From Burkholderiales bacterium (GTDB lineage: Bacteria; Pseudomonadota; Gammaproteobacteria; Burkholderiales; SG8-41), in the NCBI GenBank assembly GCA_019746155.1, contig JAIESJ010000260.1, forward strand, positions 1 through 6,874: 6,874 nt of DNA, written 5' to 3'. Positions 1 to 6,087 of the stretch are shown piece after piece. Below the pieces are notes generated by a model. The model was given only the letters and a program-made list of their open reading frames with translations. It was not told the DNA's origin and made no database searches. The translations under genes and the position numbers were made by a program. Every line of letters begins with the position of its first letter. Position 1 is the first letter of the stretch.

Positions 1-1
1 G

Positions 2-2734
2 CCGTCGCGCAACTACGTGATGTTCGTTTCGCTTTACTCTCCGGACCGCAGCCTGCAGGCCGTCGATCTCGGCAGCTTCGCCGCCGCCAACGTGCTCGAC
101 CCGCTCAGGCGCGTGAAAGGCGTGGGCGAAGCCATACTGTTTGGCACCGAGTATTCGATGCGCCTGTGGCTCAAGCCGGAAAAACTTCATGCCTACAAAC
201 TCTCGCCCGCCGACGTGACCCGCGCGGTACGCGCCCAGAACGTCGAGCTTGCCACGGGCGAGCTGGGCCAGGCCCCCGCCGCAGCTGGCCAGCAATTGAA
301 TGCCGTCATCGTCACGCGCAGCCGGCTCTCCACCCCCGAGGAATTCGGCGACATCCTGGTGCGCACCCTGCCGGACGGCTCCGCCGTGCGGGTGAAAGAC
401 GTCGCGCGGGTGGAGCTGGGCTCCGAAAACTACAACATCTTTGCGCGTCTGGACGGCCAGCCGAATGCAGCCATCGCCATCCGCGTCGCACCCGACGGCA
501 ACGCGCTGGACGTCGTCAAGGCGGTGCGCGCCAGAATGGATGAGATGGCGCGCTACTTTCCCAAGGGCGTGGCCTGGGACGTGCCCTACGACACCTCCCG
601 CTTCGTCGACATTTCGATCAAGGAAGTGCTGATAACGCTCGTCGAGGCGGTGTTCCTGGTGTTCCTGGTGATGTATTTGTTTCTGGGGAATTTCCGCGCC
701 ACGCTCATTCCCACCATCGTCGTGCCGGTGGCGCTTACCGGCGCGGTGGCCGGGCTCTACCTCTTCGGCTACTCGATCAACGTGCTCACCCTGTTCGCCA
801 TGGTGCTCGCGATCGGCATCGTGGTGGACGACGCCATCGTGGTGGTGGAGGCGGTCGAGCGCATCATGAGCGAGGAAGGGCTGGCGCCGCGGGAAGCTGC
901 ACGCAAGGCAATGGATCAGATCTTCAACGCCATCATCGGCATCACCCTGGTGCTGTCGGCGGTGTTTTCACCCATGATCTTCTTCGGCGGCTCGGTGGGC
1001 GTCATCTACCGCCAGTTCGCCGTGACCCTCATCCTCGCCATGGGCTTCTCGGCGCTGATGGCGCTGACGCTGACGCCGGCCCTGTGCGCCACCCTCCTCA
1101 GGCACGAACCGGGCAAGGACATACTGCCCAGCCGCGGTTTCTTCGGCTGGTTCAATCGTGTCTTTGCCCGCACCACGCAAGGCTATCAGTCCTGGGTATC
1201 CCGAGCGCTGAAAAAAACCGGGCGCTATCTTCTGCTCTACGCGGCCATCATTGCCGCCACGGGCTGGCTGTTCCTCCATCTTCCCGGCAGCTTCCTGCCG
1301 GAGGAGGACCAGGGCTATTTCATCAACATGGTGCAATTGCCGCCGGGCGCCTCGCAGGAGCGCACGGTGGAGGTGCTCAGCCAGGTGGAGCAGTATTACC
1401 TCAAGCAACCGGAAGTCGCCCATGTCATCGGTGTGGTCGGCTTCTCCTTCTTTGGCCGCGGCCAGAATGCGGCCCTGGCCTTCGTGCGGCTGAAGGAGTG
1501 GGACGAGCGTAAAAGACCGGATCAATCGGCCACTGCGCTGGTGCGGCGCGCCAACATGGCGTTTTTCCAGATCAAGCAAGCCATGATTTTTGCCATCAAC
1601 CCGCCGCCCATCCCCGAGCTCGCTTCCACCGGCGGCTTCGACTTCCGCCTGCAGGATCGCGGGGGTCTGGGTCGCGAAAAACTGCTGGAGGCGCGCAACC
1701 TGGCGCTGGGAATGGCCAGCCAGAACCCGACGCTTGCCGGCGTGCGGCCGGAAGGCCAGGAGGCCGGGCCGCAGCTTTTCCTCGACATCGATCGGCGCAA
1801 GGCGGAAACGCTGGGAGTCGCCATCGCCGACCTCAACGAAACCCTGCAATCCACCCTGGGGGTCGCCTACATCAACGACTTCGTGCGGCAGGGGCGCATC
1901 CTGAAAGTGCTGATGCAGGCGGACGCGGACCTGCGCACCACGCCGGAGAAGTTTTTGCGCCTGCCGGTGCGCAATCGCAATGGCGAGATGGTGCCGCTCG
2001 CCGAACTCGTCACGCCGCGCTGGATCATCGGCTCGCCCAAGCTCGACCGTTACAACGGTCTGCCCGCCATGAAAATCGCCGGCGGACCGGCTCCCGGCCA
2101 TAGCACCGGCGAGGCCATGCAGGCGATGGAGGCGGTGGCCGCGCAACTGCCGTCGGGATTCGGCTTTGCCTGGTCCGGCACTTCCTTCGAGGAAAAACTC
2201 TCCGGCAGCCAGGCGCCCCTTCTTTTTGCGCTGTCGCTGCTGGTGGTTTTCCTCGCGCTGGCCGCGTTGTATGAAAGCTGGTCGGTCCCCTTCGCCGTGA
2301 TGCTGGTGGTGCCGCTGGGCATTTTCGGCGCGGCGCTGGCGGTGACCCTGCGCGGATTGCCCAACGACGTGTATTTCAAGGTCGGGCTGATTGCCATCAT
2401 CGGGCTTTCCAGCAAGAACGCGATCCTCATCATCGAGTTCGCGCGCAGCTTGCAGGAGCGCGGCATGGGGCTCGCCCAAGCCACTCTCGAAGCCTGCCGC
2501 CTGCGCTTCCGTCCGATCCTGATGACTTCCTTTGCCTTCATCCTCGGTGTGCTGCCGCTCGCCATCTCCACCGGTGCCGGCGCCAACAGCCGGCACGCCA
2601 TTGGCACCGGCGTCATCGGCGGCATGCTCGCGGCGACATTGCTGGCGATATTCCTGGTGCCGGTGTTTTTCGTCGTGGTGCGGAAAATCTTCCCCGGCCG
2701 TGCCCGTCGACACGAGGAAACCGATCATGCATAA
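2..2734 (+). CDS. RND multidrug efflux permease, HAE1/AcrB family (5' partial)
   Basis: This is the inner-membrane, proton-driven pump of a tripartite efflux complex; the family exports hydrophobic and amphiphilic drugs from periplasm and membrane. The frame is open from base 2, so the true start is upstream; about 910 codons are visible and alignment from memory with AcrB (about 1,050 aa) suggests ~130 N-terminal residues are missing. Numbering from the codon at 17: the rest of the first porter domain is ~1-195, TM2-TM6 ~196-362, TM7 ~402-425, the second periplasmic domain ~430-733, and the C-terminal membrane half ~734-895. The proton-relay residues are intact: D271-D272 in VDDAIVVVE (AcrB D407/D408), K800 in GLSSKNAILIIEF (AcrB K940), and an Arg in RFRPILMTS (AcrB R971 region). 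Other family signatures are FRATLIPTI, TPALCATLL and STGAGANSRHAIGTG. The stop overlaps the next gene by 8 nt, indicating translational coupling. The adaptor gene should lie upstream. Substrates cannot be told from sequence. Confidence 0.96.
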   Translation, partial: PSRNYVMFVSLYSPDRSLQAVDLGSFAAANVLDPLRRVKGVGEAILFGTEYSMRLWLKPEKLHAYKLSPADVTRAVRAQNVELATGELGQAPAAAGQQLNAVIVTRSRLSTPEEFGDILVRTLPDGSAVRVKDVARVELGSENYNIFARLDGQPNAAIAIRVAPDGNALDVVKAVRARMDEMARYFPKGVAWDVPYDTSRFVDISIKEVLITLVEAVFLVFLVMYLFLGNFRATLIPTIVVPVALTGAVAGLYLFGYSINVLTLFAMVLAIGIVVDDAIVVVEAVERIMSEEGLAPREAARKAMDQIFNAIIGITLVLSAVFSPMIFFGGSVGVIYRQFAVTLILAMGFSALMALTLTPALCATLLRHEPGKDILPSRGFFGWFNRVFARTTQGYQSWVSRALKKTGRYLLLYAAIIAATGWLFLHLPGSFLPEEDQGYFINMVQLPPGASQERTVEVLSQVEQYYLKQPEVAHVIGVVGFSFFGRGQNAALAFVRLKEWDERKRPDQSATALVRRANMAFFQIKQAMIFAINPPPIPELASTGGFDFRLQDRGGLGREKLLEARNLALGMASQNPTLAGVRPEGQEAGPQLFLDIDRRKAETLGVAIADLNETLQSTLGVAYINDFVRQGRILKVLMQADADLRTTPEKFLRLPVRNRNGEMVPLAELVTPRWIIGSPKLDRYNGLPAMKIAGGPAPGHSTGEAMQAMEAVAAQLPSGFGFAWSGTSFEEKLSGSQAPLLFALSLLVVFLALAALYESWSVPFAVMLVVPLGIFGAALAVTLRGLPNDVYFKVGLIAIIGLSSKNAILIIEFARSLQERGMGLAQATLEACRLRFRPILMTSFAFILGVLPLAISTGAGANSRHAIGTGVIGGMLAATLLAIFLVPVFFVVVRKIFPGRARRHEETDHA
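2714..2718 (+). promoter_or_regulatory. Ribosome binding site deciding the start of the outer-membrane factor
   Basis: GAGGA lies 8 nt before ATG 2727, inside the last codons of the permease. It supports that ATG as the start, in agreement with the lipoprotein signal that begins there. The frame is open much further upstream (from 2532), but that extension lies inside the permease coding sequence. Confidence 0.7.
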
Positions 2735-4112
2735 ACCTTCCATCATCGTCTTCTGCGCGGCCCTGGCGGGCTGCTCGCCGATGCCCGACTACCGGCGGCC
2801 CGAACCGCCCATCCCCGCGCAGTGGCCGGCGTCCGTGCCGGTGGACGGCGCGCGCCAGGCAGCCGTACTCGACTGGCACGACTTCTTTCCCGATCCCCGG
2901 TTGCAAGCCCTAATCGCCGCGGCTCTCGAACACAACCGGGATATGAAGATTGCCGCGGCCCGGGTCGAGGAAGCCCGCGCCCTCTATGGCATCGCCCGCG
3001 CCGACCGGCTGCCCGGTGTCGATGCCACAGCCGGCGCCGCCTCGGCGCGCACGCCGGGCGACCTTTCCTTCACGGGACGCCCGCTCACCAGCCATCGCTA
3101 CGACGTCGGGTTTTCCATGCCGTCCTTTGAACTGGACTTCTGGGGGCGGGTGAAAAGCCTCAACGAGGCGGCGCTGGCCAGCTATCTTGCCAGCGAGCAG
3201 GCCCGGCGTTCGCTGCGCCTGGCGCTCATGTCCGAGGTCGTCAACGCCTACCTGACCCTTCTGGAAATGGAGGAGCGCGCAGCACTGGCGCGCGAGACGG
3301 TGCGCACCCGCGAGCAGACCCGCATGATGGTCGCCCGCCGCCGCGAGGTGGGGCTGGCCGGCGACCTCGACTTCCTGCAGGCGGACGGCGCCCTGGAGCT
3401 CGCCCGCGCGGAACTCGAAAGCCTCAAACGCCAGTGGGCGGCCGCCGCCAATGCGCTGACGCTACTCGTCGGCCGGCAGCCGGACAGCCTGCCCGCCGGA
3501 CGCACCCTTTCGGATCAGGGCATCGTAGCCGATCTGGCCGCGGAGGTGCCATCGGAAGTGCTGCTCAAGCGCCCCGACGTGCTGGCGGCCGAGCAAAAGC
3601 TGATTGCTGCCAACGCCAACGTCGGCGCTGCGCGGGCCGCTTTCCTGCCGAGGATTTCTCTGACCGTCGGCCTGGGTACGGCGAGCAGCGCGCTTTCCGG
3701 CCTGTTCGATGCGGGCAGCGGCGCCTGGAGCTTCCAGCCGGCGCTACGCCTGCCCCTGTTCGATGCCGGCCGCGCCGCCGCCGGCGTGGATCTCGCCGAG
3801 GCGCGCAAGGTCATCGCCGTGGCCGAGTACGAAAAGACCATCCAGCAAGCCTTCCGCGAAGTGGCCGACCTTCTCGCCGCGCGCACTTATCTGGCTGGGC
3901 AGTTGCAGGCCCAGCAGGCAACGGAAAAGGCCCAAGCCGAACGCCTGCGCCTGGCGGATGCCCGTTACAAAGCTGGTATCTCCAGCTATCTGGAGGTGCT
4001 GGATGCGCAGCGGGAACTCTTTTCCGCCCAGCAAGGCACGGTGCAGACCCGGCGAGCATGGCTTACCGCCGCCACCCAGCTTTACAAGGCGCTGGGCGGC
4101 GGGGAGCCCTGA
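2727..4112 (+). CDS. Outer-membrane efflux lipoprotein, OprM/NodT family
   Basis: This is the outer-membrane channel of the same tripartite pump; the family forms trimers with a beta-barrel and a long periplasmic helical tunnel that docks on adaptor and permease. The 461-aa product is normal in length. A lipoprotein signal peptide spans residues 1-15 with lipobox LAGC and acylated Cys16; Ser17 at +2 fits outer-membrane sorting. Two OEP repeats follow, about 48-245 and 268-455. Family motifs are FELDFWGRV (134-142), LLKRPDVLAAEQ (279-290), the segment ANVGAARAAFLPRISL (297-312), RYKAGISSYLEVLDAQ (413-428) and TQLYKALGGG (450-459). The start at 2727 is chosen for its Shine-Dalgarno, its signal peptide and the 8-nt overlap with the permease stop; the longer in-frame extension would destroy the signal peptide. 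It is co-transcribed with the permease. Nothing looks damaged. Other NodT-like channels look alike, so the exact name is left open. Confidence 0.95.
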   Translation: MHKPSIIVFCAALAGCSPMPDYRRPEPPIPAQWPASVPVDGARQAAVLDWHDFFPDPRLQALIAAALEHNRDMKIAAARVEEARALYGIARADRLPGVDATAGAASARTPGDLSFTGRPLTSHRYDVGFSMPSFELDFWGRVKSLNEAALASYLASEQARRSLRLALMSEVVNAYLTLLEMEERAALARETVRTREQTRMMVARRREVGLAGDLDFLQADGALELARAELESLKRQWAAAANALTLLVGRQPDSLPAGRTLSDQGIVADLAAEVPSEVLLKRPDVLAAEQKLIAANANVGAARAAFLPRISLTVGLGTASSALSGLFDAGSGAWSFQPALRLPLFDAGRAAAGVDLAEARKVIAVAEYEKTIQQAFREVADLLAARTYLAGQLQAQQATEKAQAERLRLADARYKAGISSYLEVLDAQRELFSAQQGTVQTRRAWLTAATQLYKALGGGEP

Positions 4113-4141
4113 ACAGCCGACGGGCAGGGAATCCATTTTTT
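4107..4141 (+). terminator. Weak candidate terminator after the efflux operon
   Basis: CCCTG (4107-4111) can pair with CAGGG (4125-4129) across the stop codon of the outer-membrane factor, and a run of six T follows at 4136-4141. The stem is only 5 bp, the loop is 13 nt, and six unpaired bases separate stem and T-run, so this is a poor intrinsic terminator. It is listed because the operon clearly ends here and no better structure is visible. Confidence 0.25.
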
Positions 4142-4154
4142 AAGTTCAAAAAAA

Positions 4155-4171
4155 CTGATCTAATGTATCAG
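4155..4171. repeat. Short inverted repeat, possible operator half-sites
   Basis: CTGAT (4155-4159) and ATCAG (4167-4171) are perfect inverted copies separated by 7 nt. The size and spacing resemble a dimeric repressor or activator site, but the arms are only 5 bp in AT-rich DNA. The TGAT-N7-ATCA spacing does not exactly fit the classical T-N11-A LysR box. No regulator gene is visible to pair with it. Confidence 0.3.
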
Positions 4172-4188
4172 AAGATTTCGCTTTTAAT

Positions 4189-4221
4189 CATGTAATTTGC
4201 TTCATATTATGAGCTTACATG
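4189..4221. repeat. Interrupted inverted repeat (14 paired bases) before the pirin remnant
   Basis: CATGTAA (4189-4195) pairs perfectly with TTACATG (4215-4221). Inside it, GC (4199-4200) pairs with GC (4213-4214) and TCATA (4202-4206) with TATGA (4208-4212). The 3' arm is continuous, whereas the 5' arm carries bulges of three T (4196-4198) and one T (4201). As RNA the terminal loop would open to about 3 nt. It could be an operator, a cruciform or RNA hairpin, or the end of a small mobile element. The 3' arm overlaps the upstream candidate ATG at 4219. Confidence 0.5.
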
Positions 4222-4245
4222 TTCAGTCGATATCACCAAGCAAGG

Positions 4246-4395
4246 ATGAGGGAAAAGCGCCATGTTGCGCTGGACGCGCTGAAAGTCAACGGCGTATTGC
4301 TGCAGGCGGGCGACGGCGTGAAGATCAGCGACGAAACCGGAATTACTCTCGCCAATGCCGATAGCGCCGAAGTGCTGCTGTTCGATCTGGCGTGA
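4246..4395 (+). pseudogene. C-terminal remnant of a pirin-family (quercetinase-like) protein
   Basis: A 49-codon frame ends at TGA 4393-4395. From about codon 6 (base 4261) it matches the extreme C-terminus of bacterial pirins: the pattern HVAxxxLxVNGxxLxAGDxxxIxDE, then LANADSAEVLLFDLA at 35-49. Pirins are bicupin proteins of about 230-290 aa; some have quercetin 2,3-dioxygenase activity. The metal-binding N-terminal cupin and nearly all of the C-terminal cupin are missing, so no pirin activity is expected. The first five codons look unrelated to pirin. The frame also opens at ATG 4219, giving 58 aa, and stops at TGA 4210-4212. Neither start has a convincing ribosome binding site. It sits 35 bases before the dioxygenase gene, as intact pirin genes often sit beside such redox genes. 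I call it a 5'-deleted gene; a truly expressed short peptide is possible but less likely. The family match is from memory. Confidence 0.7.
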
Positions 4396-4430
4396 ATCAT
4401 TCAACCGATTCCGGGTCAAGAGATGTCATC

Positions 4431-5219
4431 ATGAACGCCGTAGCCTGGCCTGCGCTCTTTGTTTCGCACGGTGCGCCGACTTTGCCGGTCGAGCCGGGCG
4501 CGACACGCGATTTTCTGTCGACGCTCGGCACGGCGCTCGGCCGGCCGCGGGCGGTCATTGTCGTGTCCGCGCATTGGGAAACGATGCGGCTGGCCGTGAG
4601 CACCGCGGCGGCACCGCAGACCGTGCACGATTTTTACGGATTTCCCGAAGCGCTGTACCGCCTGCGCTATCCCGCGCCCGGAGCGCCAGTACTTGCGGAA
4701 CGGGCTGCAGCGCTGCTGTCTGAGGCCGGGATGTCCGCGCAACTCATGCCTGACCGCGGTCTCGACCACGGCGCCTGGGTGCCGCTGATGCTGATGTATC
4801 CCGAGGCCGACGTGCCGGTCACGCAGCTTGCGGTGCAGTCGCACTTGGGCCCGGCGCATCATCTGCGGATCGGCGCAGCGTTGCGGCCGTTACGGGACGA
4901 AGGGGTGCTCATCCTCGGCTCCGGCAGTTCGACGCATAACCTGCATGAGTTCAGAGGACGCGACCGTGACGCAGCGCCGCCGCAGTGGGTCACCGAGTTC
5001 GACGAGTGGACAGCGCGGGCGGTCACGTCGCAGCGCATCGACGACCTGCTTGACTACCGCCGGCTCGCGCCGCACGCGGCGCGCAATCACCCGACTGAAG
5101 AGCATTTCCTGCCGCTGTTCGTGGCGATGGGCGCGGCGACGCCGGGGACGACAGCGCAGCGGATCCATTCGGGTTACACCTATGGCGTGATCGGAATGGA
5201 CGCGTATCGCTTCGACTGA
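4431..5219 (+). CDS. ygiD: DODA-type extradiol ring-cleavage dioxygenase (LigB superfamily, YgiD-like)
   Basis: Members are metal-dependent class III extradiol dioxygenases related to plant and bacterial 4,5-DOPA dioxygenase; they open catecholic rings next to the diol using O2. The 262-aa length is typical and the protein should be cytosolic, with no signal peptide. The conserved histidines are in place: H13 in LFVSHGAPTL, H48 in VSAHWET, H66 in HDFYGFP, H113 in GLDHGAWVPL, H169 in GSGSSTHNL, and H220/H225 in NHPTEEHFLPL. By homology H13, H48 and H225 are the likely metal ligands and H113/H169 lie in the active site. ATG 4431 is chosen because the family begins just before this LFVSHGAPT segment and an AG-rich stretch (AAGAGA) precedes it. 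An in-frame GTG at 4392 would add 13 residues and overlap the pirin stop, but has no visible Shine-Dalgarno. The natural catechol is unknown. It follows the pirin remnant and precedes wrbA by 77 nt. Confidence 0.92.
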   Translation: MNAVAWPALFVSHGAPTLPVEPGATRDFLSTLGTALGRPRAVIVVSAHWETMRLAVSTAAAPQTVHDFYGFPEALYRLRYPAPGAPVLAERAAALLSEAGMSAQLMPDRGLDHGAWVPLMLMYPEADVPVTQLAVQSHLGPAHHLRIGAALRPLRDEGVLILGSGSSTHNLHEFRGRDRDAAPPQWVTEFDEWTARAVTSQRIDDLLDYRRLAPHAARNHPTEEHFLPLFVAMGAATPGTTAQRIHSGYTYGVIGMDAYRFD

Positions 5220-5234
5220 GAGTTCCGGAAGGAT

Positions 5235-5259
5235 GCCGGCAGGCCGGCGGGTATTTTCT
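5235..5259 (+). terminator. Candidate intrinsic terminator after the dioxygenase gene
   Basis: GCCGG (5235-5239) pairs with CCGGC (5244-5248) around a CAGG tetraloop, 15 nt after the dioxygenase stop, followed by GGGTATTTTCT. The stem is GC-rich but short and the T-run is interrupted, so termination may be partial. The rest of the gap to wrbA (5251-5285) is very AT-rich (6 G/C in 35 bases) and could hold a promoter for wrbA, although I find no good -35/-10 pair. Confidence 0.4.
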
Positions 5260-5286
5260 ATTCTGTTGGTTTAATTTTATTTTTTC

Positions 5287-5292
5287 GGAGGT
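5287..5292 (+). promoter_or_regulatory. Strong Shine-Dalgarno for wrbA
   Basis: GGAGGT is a near-perfect anti-16S match. Two in-frame ATGs follow, at 5294 (1 nt away, too close) and 5297 (4 nt away). The second is preferred, giving MATKIQVVFYSMYG, which matches the usual WrbA N-terminus. Confidence 0.8.
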
Positions 5293-5296
5293 AATG

Positions 5297-5923
5297 ATGG
5301 CAACGAAGATTCAGGTGGTGTTCTACAGCATGTACGGCCACATCTACAAAATGGCCGAGGAAATCGCCGCGGGTGCGCGCGAAGTGAAAGACGCCGAGGT
5401 GACGCTTTATCAGGTGCCGGAACTTGCGCCGGACGATGTTCTGGAAAAGAGCGGCGCCAAGGCAGCGCGCGCGGCATTCGCCAAAATCCCCGTCGCCCAG
5501 CCCGAACAGCTGGCCGATGCCGATGCCATCATTTTTGGCACGCCGACGCGCTTCGGCAACATGGCGGCGCAGATGCGTAATTTTCTCGACCAGACCGGCG
5601 GGCTGTGGATGAAAGGCGCGCTGATCGGCAAAGTGGGAAGCGTGTTTACCAGCACCGCCAGCCAGCACGGCGGGCAGGAAACGACGATCACGAGCTTTCA
5701 CTCGACGCTGCTGCACCAGGGCATGATCATTGTCGGCGTGCCGTACTCGGAGCAGCGCCTGCTCAAGATGGACGATATCACCGGCGGCACCCCGTACGGC
5801 GCGACCACCATCACGGCCGGCGATGGTTCGCGCCAGCCTTCCGCCAACGAACTTGCCATTGCCCGCTTTCAGGGCAAACATGTCGCGACCATCGCTTCAC
5901 AACTCAAGCACGGCCGCGGCTGA
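5297..5923 (+). CDS. wrbA: NAD(P)H:quinone oxidoreductase, WrbA family flavoprotein
   Basis: WrbA enzymes are tetrameric, FMN-binding, cytosolic flavodoxin-like proteins that reduce quinones by two electrons to hydroquinones, avoiding semiquinone radicals. The 208-aa product is of usual size (close to 200). The FMN phosphate loop is YSMYGHIYKMA at 10-20. The isoalloxazine-contacting segment is GTPTRFGNMAAQMRNFLDQT at 81-100, followed by GGLW. STASQHGGQETT at 119-130 is the third flavin and quinone-site signature. YSEQRLLKMDDITGGTPYGA at 150-169 is the family insertion and tetramer region, and the C-terminal RFQGKHVA (190-197) is also typical. All expected motifs are intact. The start is set by GGAGGT four bases upstream. 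Next to a catechol dioxygenase and DoxX it most likely protects against quinones formed from catechols; that role is inferred from context. WrbA-type enzymes are often stress-induced, but no specific operator is seen here. Confidence 0.97.
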   Translation: MATKIQVVFYSMYGHIYKMAEEIAAGAREVKDAEVTLYQVPELAPDDVLEKSGAKAARAAFAKIPVAQPEQLADADAIIFGTPTRFGNMAAQMRNFLDQTGGLWMKGALIGKVGSVFTSTASQHGGQETTITSFHSTLLHQGMIIVGVPYSEQRLLKMDDITGGTPYGATTITAGDGSRQPSANELAIARFQGKHVATIASQLKHGRG

Positions 5924-5965
5924 GCACGACCCGCCCGGGACGGAAAGATCACGGCGGTTCACCGG

Positions 5966-6030
5966 GGCGTCTGTCAGTTACTGAGGACGCCGCCGAATGG
6001 CGTGTAGTAAGTCGGCAATCCGTTGCCGAC
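5966..6030 (+). other. Structured wrbA-doxX spacer: competing hairpins plus a perfect 8-bp hairpin
   Basis: Within the 164-nt gap (5924-6087) three stems can be drawn. Stem A is 5966-5991: GGCGTC pairs with GACGCC, a T-G wobble follows, one G is bulged, then TCAG pairs with CTGA around loop TTA. Stem B is 5987-6003: ACGCC pairs with GGCGT around a 7-nt loop. A and B both use 5987-5991, so they exclude each other. Stem C is 6011-6030: GTCGGCAA and TTGCCGAC, a perfect 8-bp stem with loop TCCG. No T-run follows any of them, so none is a standard intrinsic terminator. They could stabilise or process the mRNA or control doxX expression. No larger gene is supported in this gap. Confidence 0.5.
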
Positions 6031-6076
6031 AACCCGGCGGGACGGGAAGTGGAAATGCACGAATCCTCCCATGAGT

Positions 6077-6082
6077 AAGGAG
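6077..6082 (+). promoter_or_regulatory. Shine-Dalgarno of the doxX-family gene
   Basis: AAGGAG sits 5 nt before ATG 6088 and fixes that start. CTCC at 6066-6069 is complementary to GGAG at 6079-6082 across a 9-nt loop, so the site could in principle be masked in the mRNA; the 4-bp pairing is weak. Confidence 0.75.
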
Positions 6083-6087
6083 CGGAT

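Larger units (their letters stand above)
4113..4245. other. AT-rich junction between efflux operon and pirin remnant
   Basis: This stretch has no convincing gene. Composition drops sharply: 23 G/C among bases 4131-4220, against strongly GC-rich flanks. It contains a T6/A7 pair of tracts (4136-4141 and 4148-4154), a short inverted repeat CTGAT/ATCAG (4155-4159 and 4167-4171), and a longer interrupted inverted repeat at 4189-4221. TATTAT at 4205-4210 matches the -10 consensus at 5 of 6 positions, but the spaced -35 (TTTTAA at 4182-4187) is poor. The region could hold the promoter for the downstream genes, or be foreign or scar DNA left when the front of the pirin gene was lost. Confidence 0.6.

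Noticed and set aside
648..672. Tandem GTGTTCCTG-like repeat
   Set aside because: It encodes FLVFLV in a transmembrane helix of the permease; the repetition follows from coding a hydrophobic helix.
2532..2726. Upstream extension of the outer-membrane factor frame
   Set aside because: The frame is open but lies in the permease gene out of frame. Starting at 2532 would bury the lipoprotein signal peptide and its Cys; ATG 2727 has a Shine-Dalgarno and the lipobox.
968..2746. Long open frame (592 codons) on the minus strand opposite the RND permease
   Set aside because: It is the antisense shadow of a strongly conserved coding sequence in GC-rich DNA. Its translation is a low-complexity run of His, Arg, Gln and Gly with no recognisable domain.
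3434..4195. 253-codon + strand frame inside and past the outer-membrane factor gene
   Set aside because: It is a +1/+2 shadow rich in Arg, Gly and Ala that runs by chance into the AT-rich gap. No family resemblance and no ribosome binding site.
4207..4419. 70-codon minus-strand frame over the pirin remnant
   Set aside because: The opposite strand gives a clear pirin C-terminal match, and this frame resembles nothing I know.
4392..4430. GTG start for the dioxygenase overlapping the pirin stop
   Set aside because: It would give a tidy coupled start but has no Shine-Dalgarno and adds 13 residues not expected in the family; ATG 4431 fits better.
5258..5881. 207-codon minus-strand frame opposite wrbA
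   Set aside because: Antisense shadow of a complete wrbA with all motifs on the + strand; the translation is composition-driven.
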